This document shows positions 60,244 through 64,000 of a stretch of DNA of 64,000 nucleotides, piece after piece. Each line of letters opens with the position of its first letter. Position 1 is the first letter of the stretch. The DNA is from Lysobacter enzymogenes (GTDB taxonomy: Bacteria > Pseudomonadota > Gammaproteobacteria > Xanthomonadales > Xanthomonadaceae): assembly GCF_900106525.1 (NCBI RefSeq), contig NZ_FNOG01000004.1, forward strand, positions 101,104-165,103, in the 5' to 3' direction. The translations under genes and the position numbers were made by a program. A model generated the notes under the pieces. The model searched no databases, was not told the DNA's origin, and saw only the letters and a list, made by a program, of their open reading frames with translations.

Positions 60244-60924
60244 ATGCTCCGTCCGATCATCGCCTGCTTCGCGCTCGCGGCCCTGGCCGGGACTGCGGGC
60301 GCCGCCACGCCGCAGCCGCCCGCTTCGTCCGCCCCGCAACCGCCGTCCGCAAGCCCGACACAGGCGCAGGACGTCGCCTTCGATCACATCCGCGGCTGCT
60401 GGATCCGCCGCGAAGAACGCGACGGCCGCGCCACTGCGCTGCTGCGGTTGCTGCCGCCGCCCGAGCATCCCGGCTGGCTCAACGGCCAGATTTCGCGCCC
60501 CGAAGGCGACGACCCGGACCGGCGCCTGCAACTGTGGTTCGCGCGCGACGGCCGCACCGCGGTGCTCGCCAGCCAGCTGCTCGCCGACCCGGCCCGAGCG
60601 CCGGCCGGCGGCAAGCCCGAGACGCAGATCCGCCCCTTGGCGAAAACCTATCCGCCCGGCCGCGCGCCGGGCTCGTCGCAATCGCTGGTGCTGATGCCGC
60701 AGCCGCGGATCGAATTCGTGCGCGTGCCGACGGTGACTGCGTTAACCGCGGATTGGCCGGCCGATGCGTTCAACGCCGACTACGTCGCCGGCGCCGCGAC
60801 CAGCGGCACCCGCCGGCTGCGCGTGCAGGCCTCGCCGGAGCGGCTGACGCTGACCCTGCTCGCGGGCAGCGGCCAAGCGCGCGACCTGACCCTGTTCGAC
60901 GGCCGCCGCGACGGGTGCGATTGA
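60244..60924 (+). CDS. Predicted secreted protein, function unknown
   Basis: ATG at 60244 gives 226 residues with a signal peptide (cleavage near GTAGAA, residue ~20), a Pro/Ser/Ala-rich linker, and a body with FDHIRGCWIRREERDGRATA and several beta-type stretches, ending RRDGCD. Two Cys could form a disulfide. No family recognised. An open extension upstream runs through repeat DNA and is rejected. Confidence 0.7.
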   Translation: MLRPIIACFALAALAGTAGAATPQPPASSAPQPPSASPTQAQDVAFDHIRGCWIRREERDGRATALLRLLPPPEHPGWLNGQISRPEGDDPDRRLQLWFARDGRTAVLASQLLADPARAPAGGKPETQIRPLAKTYPPGRAPGSSQSLVLMPQPRIEFVRVPTVTALTADWPADAFNADYVAGAATSGTRRLRVQASPERLTLTLLAGSGQARDLTLFDGRRDGCD

Positions 60925-60996
60925 AGCGACGCGATTGAACCAGAACCATTGAACCGGGCGGCTGTGCAAGCGTGATTGAGAGAGCGTCGTTGAGCG

Positions 60997-61024
60997 CGCG
61001 CGATCGGGAGAGCCCGATCGCGCG
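60997..61024. terminator. Hairpin between convergent genes
   Basis: A perfect 12-bp stem CGCGCGATCGGG with loop AGAG and its complement lies between two convergent stops. It has no T-run, so is at best a weak terminator or 3' stabiliser. Confidence 0.45.
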
Positions 61025-61144
61025 AATGCGATCAACGGGCCCGACCGGTTGCGACCCACCGCATACGACCGAACGAACGCCCTCGAACCGCAGCGCCCTG
61101 ACGGACCTCCCACAACGCAGGCGGTCCGGCCGCACGCGCCGCAC

Positions 61145-62476
61145 TCACCCGCCCGCCGCCGTCACCCGCCACACCGTATTGCCGACATCGTCGCTGACCA
61201 ACAGCGCGCCGCGCGCATCGATGCGCACATCGACCGGACGGCCCTGCGCCTGCTCGCGCGCATCCAGGAAGCCGCTCAGCACGTCCTGCGGCGCCCCCGC
61301 CGGCTTGCCGTCGGCGAACGGCACGAAGATCACCTTGTAGCCGCTCTTGGGCTTGCGGTTCCACGAGCCGTGCTGGCCGACGAACAGGCCTTGCGCGTAC
61401 TGCGCCGGCAATTTCGCGCCCTGGGCGAAGGCGATGCCGAGCGAGGCGGTGTGCGGGCCGAGCGCGTAGTCCGGCGCGCGCGCCTTGGCCACCAGATCCG
61501 GCCGCGGCGGCTGCACGCGCTCGTCCACGTGCTGGCCGTAATAGCTGTACGGCCAACCGTAGAACGCGCCGTCCTCGACCGAGGTGATGTAGTCCGGCAC
61601 CAGGTCGCTGCCGATCTCGTCGCGCTCGTTGACCGCGGTCCACAGCTTGCCGGTCGCCGGCTCCCAGGCCAGGCCGTTGGGATTGCGCAGGCCGGTGGCG
61701 AACAGGCGCTTCTCGCCGCTGGCCGGGTCGAGCTGCCAGATCGCCGCGCGGCCTTCCTCGGCGGCCATGCCGTTTTCGCCGACGTTGCTGTTGGAGCCGA
61801 CGGTGACGTAGAGCTTGCTGCCGCTCGCGTCGGCGATGAGGTTCTTGGTCCAGTGATGATTGATGCCGGCCGGCAGGTCGGTCACCTTCTCGCCCGCACC
61901 GGCGATCGCGGTTTCGCCGGGGCGATACGCAAAGCGCCACACCGCGTCGGCGTTGGCGACGTAGAGGCGGTCACCGATCAGCGCCATGCCGAACGGCGAA
62001 TGCAGGCCTTGCAGGAAGATCGTGCGGGTCTCGGCGACGCCGTCGCCGTCGGCGTCGCGCAGCAGGCTGATGCGGTCGGCGCTGGGCACCGCGGCGCCGG
62101 CCTTTTTCATGAAGCGCGCGGCGAACCAGGCCTTGATCCCGGACGGCTTGTGCTCGCTTTGCGGCGCGTTGCTCTCGGCCACCAGCACATCGCCGTTGGG
62201 CAGCACGTACAGCCAGCGCGGATGGTCCAGGCCCTGGGCGAAGGCGTTGACCGCCAGGCCCGGCGCGGGCGTGGGCTTGGCGCCGGCGGGCCAGCCGACT
62301 GCGGTGGCGATGTCGACGGTGGGGATCATCGTCGGATTGGGCGCCGGCAGCTGCGGCGCCGGGCCGGTGCCGTCGGCGACCTGCAGCTTGGCGCGCTCGC
62401 CGCAAGCAGCCAAGGCTAAGGCCAGCGGCGCCAGGGCGATCCAGCGCAGACGTTCGGAACGGGACGCAGCGCTCAT
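61145..62476 (-). CDS. PQQ-dependent sugar dehydrogenase-like lipoprotein
   Basis: Periplasmic beta-propeller oxidoreductase related to soluble glucose/sorbosone dehydrogenases. From ATG at 62476 the 443 residues have a lipoprotein signal (LALAAC, Cys 25), then [40 protein letters not shown], the propeller-core [32 protein letters not shown] and the C-terminal [20 protein letters not shown]. No pqq genes lie in the window. Substrate is unknown. Confidence 0.9.
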   Translation of the reverse strand: MSAASRSERLRWIALAPLALALAACGERAKLQVADGTGPAPQLPAPNPTMIPTVDIATAVGWPAGAKPTPAPGLAVNAFAQGLDHPRWLYVLPNGDVLVAESNAPQSEHKPSGIKAWFAARFMKKAGAAVPSADRISLLRDADGDGVAETRTIFLQGLHSPFGMALIGDRLYVANADAVWRFAYRPGETAIAGAGEKVTDLPAGINHHWTKNLIADASGSKLYVTVGSNSNVGENGMAAEEGRAAIWQLDPASGEKRLFATGLRNPNGLAWEPATGKLWTAVNERDEIGSDLVPDYITSVEDGAFYGWPYSYYGQHVDERVQPPRPDLVAKARAPDYALGPHTASLGIAFAQGAKLPAQYAQGLFVGQHGSWNRKPKSGYKVIFVPFADGKPAGAPQDVLSGFLDAREQAQGRPVDVRIDARGALLVSDDVGNTVWRVTAAGG

Positions 62477-62652
62477 GTCGGGGGCTCGTCGATAGGGCTT
62501 CGGGAGAATGCCGGTGCGGCGATTAAGCACGCGAGAAGGGGCGCGTGGGGGATGTTGTCGCGGCGGTAACGTGGCGGTCGCAGTCGCAATGCGATTGGCG
62601 TCGCGCATGTGCGGGCGGCCGGCGTGTGCGTGGGGCCACAAACGTTGGAGCT

Positions 62653-62812
62653 TCGTCGCGATGGAGCCCTGGATCCCCGCCTTCGCGGGGATGACGGTAG
62701 GAGGGGGTGCGGCCGCGTGGGAGATTGCGGCTCGTCGCGATGAAGCCCTGGATCCCCGCGTTCGCGGGGATGACGATAGGTGGGGGCGCGGCGGCGTGGG
62801 AGATTGCGGCTC
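62653..62812 (+). repeat. Two tandem ~79-bp repeats with GATCCCCGC palindromes
   Basis: Copies start near 62653 and 62732 and share CCCTGGATCCCCGC, TTCGCGGGGATGACG and GTGGGAGATTGCGGCTCG, differing at several bases. They lie in the spacer between the sugar dehydrogenase and the LysR gene. The same palindrome recurs at 63818 and 63960. Confidence 0.85.
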
Positions 62813-62858
62813 GATGCGCCACGCGCAGCGGGATTCCGAAACCCGCGCGCGGCGGGCC

Positions 62859-62864
62859 TAGAAT
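62859..62864 (+). promoter_or_regulatory. Candidate -10 box of lysR gene, likely leaderless
   Basis: TAGAAT ends 6 bp before the ATG at 62871 and no ribosome binding site is visible. No good -35 at 17 bp. Confidence 0.45.
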
Positions 62865-62870
62865 GCGGCG

Positions 62871-63782
62871 ATGAAACTCACCCTCGACGAACTGCTCGCC
62901 TTCGTCAGCGTGGTCGACACCGGCTCGATCACCGCCGCCGCGCAGGCGCTGGACCAGACCGTCTCCGGCGTGAGCCGCGCGCTGAGCCGGCTGGAAGAAA
63001 AACTCGATACCACCCTGCTGCGCCGAACCACGCGCCGGCTGGAGCTGACCGAGGAAGGCGAGGCGATGCTGGCGCGGGCGCGGGCGATCCTGGCCAGCGT
63101 CGAGGACGCCGAGGAATCGCTGGCGCTGCGCCGCCAGCAGCCCGCCGGGCGGCTGCGGGTCAATGCCGCGTCCCCTTTCATGCTGCATGCGATCGTGCCC
63201 CTGGTCGGCGACTTCCGCCGCGCCTATCCGCAGGTCGAACTCGAACTCAACACCAACGACCAGATCATCGACCTGCTCGAACAGCGCACCGACGTGGCGA
63301 TCCGCATCGGCCAGCTCACCGATTCGACCCTGCATGCGCGGCCGCTGCCGGGCAGCCGCCTGCGCGTGCTCGCCAGCCCCGCCTACCTGGCCGCGCGCGG
63401 CACCCCGCGCGAGGTCGCCGAACTGGCCGGCCACACCCTGCTCGGCTTCGCCCCGACCCAGACCCTCAACCGCTGGCCGCTGCGCGACGCCCACGGCAAC
63501 GAACTCGACATTACCGCCGACCTGCACGCCTCCAGCGGCGAAACCCTGCGCCAACTCGCCCTGGCCGGCGAAGGCATCGTCTGCCTGTCCGACTTCATGA
63601 CCCGCCGCGACCGCCGCGACGGCGCGCTGGTGCAGTTGTTCGCCGAGCGCACCCTGGACGTACGCCAGCCGATCAACGCGGTCTACTACCGCAACACCCA
63701 GCTGGCCTCGCGCATCGCCTGCTTCCTGGATTTCGTCGCCGCCCGGCTGGCGCCGCGCGGCGGCGAATCGGCGTGGGAATAG
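62871..63782 (+). CDS. LysR-family transcriptional regulator
   Basis: The 303 residues have the N-terminal winged helix (about 3-62; LLAFVSVVDTGSITAAAQAL, SGVSRALSRLEEKL, RRTTRRLELTEEGEAML) and the effector domain from about residue 92 (GRLRVNAASPFMLHAIVPLV, DVAIRIGQLTDSTLHARPL). Fits the common LysR length. ATG at 62871. It diverges from the sugar dehydrogenase, which could be its target, although 394 bp of repeats lie between. Its stop codon lies inside a 150-bp-period repeat. Confidence 0.93.
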   Translation: MKLTLDELLAFVSVVDTGSITAAAQALDQTVSGVSRALSRLEEKLDTTLLRRTTRRLELTEEGEAMLARARAILASVEDAEESLALRRQQPAGRLRVNAASPFMLHAIVPLVGDFRRAYPQVELELNTNDQIIDLLEQRTDVAIRIGQLTDSTLHARPLPGSRLRVLASPAYLAARGTPREVAELAGHTLLGFAPTQTLNRWPLRDAHGNELDITADLHASSGETLRQLALAGEGIVCLSDFMTRRDRRDGALVQLFAERTLDVRQPINAVYYRNTQLASRIACFLDFVAARLAPRGGESAWE

Positions 63783-64000
63783 AAACCGCCCGAGATGCAC
63801 GCCACAGCCCACCGTCATCCCCGCGAACGCGGGGATCCAGGGCCTCATCGCGACACAGCCCCCAGCCGCTGAAACCGCAAGCGCCAGTCTCGACGCGACG
63901 ACAACCAAGCGTCGGCATCGATGTGGGAATGAAACCTCCCGAGATGCGCGCCCCTACCTACCGTCATCCCCGCGAAGGCGGGGATCCAGGGCTTCATCGC
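63773..64000 (+). repeat. Direct repeat with 150-bp period at window end
   Basis: GTGGGAAT...CCCGAGATG...CCGTCATCCCCGCGAA...GGGGATCCAGGGC occurs from 63773 and again from 63923 to the window end. The first copy overlaps the last codons of the LysR gene. No gene is seen in 63783-64000. Confidence 0.75.

Overview
The window is high-GC bacterial DNA with dense genes, many GTG/TTG starts and tight overlaps. Gene content and order point to a gammaproteobacterium of the Xanthomonadaceae, most likely Lysobacter. The order triosephosphate isomerase - secG - tRNA-Leu - nuoA-N, the block prmB-aroC-asd-fimV-truA-trpF-trpB-trpA-accD, a secreted serine peptidase with a propeptide, and abundant short dispersed palindromes all fit. 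The genus is inferred from pattern recognition; no search was run.

Layout. (1) 1-15.7 kb, minus strand: tpiA, secG, tRNA-Leu(GAG) and the respiratory complex I operon nuoA-nuoM, with nuoN cut by the window start. (2) 15.8-23.3 kb: a deoxyinosine-glycosylase-like protein, a secreted trypsin-like peptidase, a 2-oxoglutarate/Fe(II) oxygenase, a YejM/PbgA-type inner-membrane sulfatase-like protein, and glmM. (3) 23.5-36.1 kb, minus strand: a housekeeping block for amino-acid and lipid precursors and RNA/ribosome modification (prmB, aroC, a 2-hydroxyacid dehydrogenase, asd, fimV, truA, trpF, trpB, trpA, accD). (4) 36.2-41.4 kb: Sco copper chaperone and psd (overlapping), a TPR-like lipoprotein, a YhhN-type lysoplasmalogenase, and a LysM lytic transglycosylase. 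(5) 41.4-49.2 kb: a HerA-like ATPase, an NlpE-like lipoprotein, greB, an XRE/MmyB-type regulator divergent from a small membrane protein, an ArsR-SRPBCC pair and an FKBP lipoprotein. A ~260-bp dispersed element occurs here in two inverted copies. (6) 49.3-64 kb: a luciferase-like monooxygenase, an NTF2-like protein, a 50-aa membrane peptide, a very large alpha-2-macroglobulin with its partner pbpC, a secreted protein, a lipoprotein sugar dehydrogenase and a LysR regulator.

Working together. Complex I and Sco serve aerobic respiration. accD, psd and yejM serve membrane lipid and LPS control. glmM, asd, the lytic transglycosylase, pbpC and alpha-2-macroglobulin serve cell-wall synthesis, turnover and repair. 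The secreted peptidase beside an envelope protease trap would suit a predatory, protease-secreting soil bacterium, but that is an inference.

No CRISPR array, prophage, insertion sequence with a transposase, or clear defence island was found. The least ordinary material is non-coding: at least five families of palindromic or dispersed repeats, a G-poor leader with a 12-bp tandem repeat before the HerA-like gene, a 17-bp palindrome between the XRE regulator and its divergent neighbour, and an inverted ~260-bp element whose internal reading frame shows no sign of protein-level selection.
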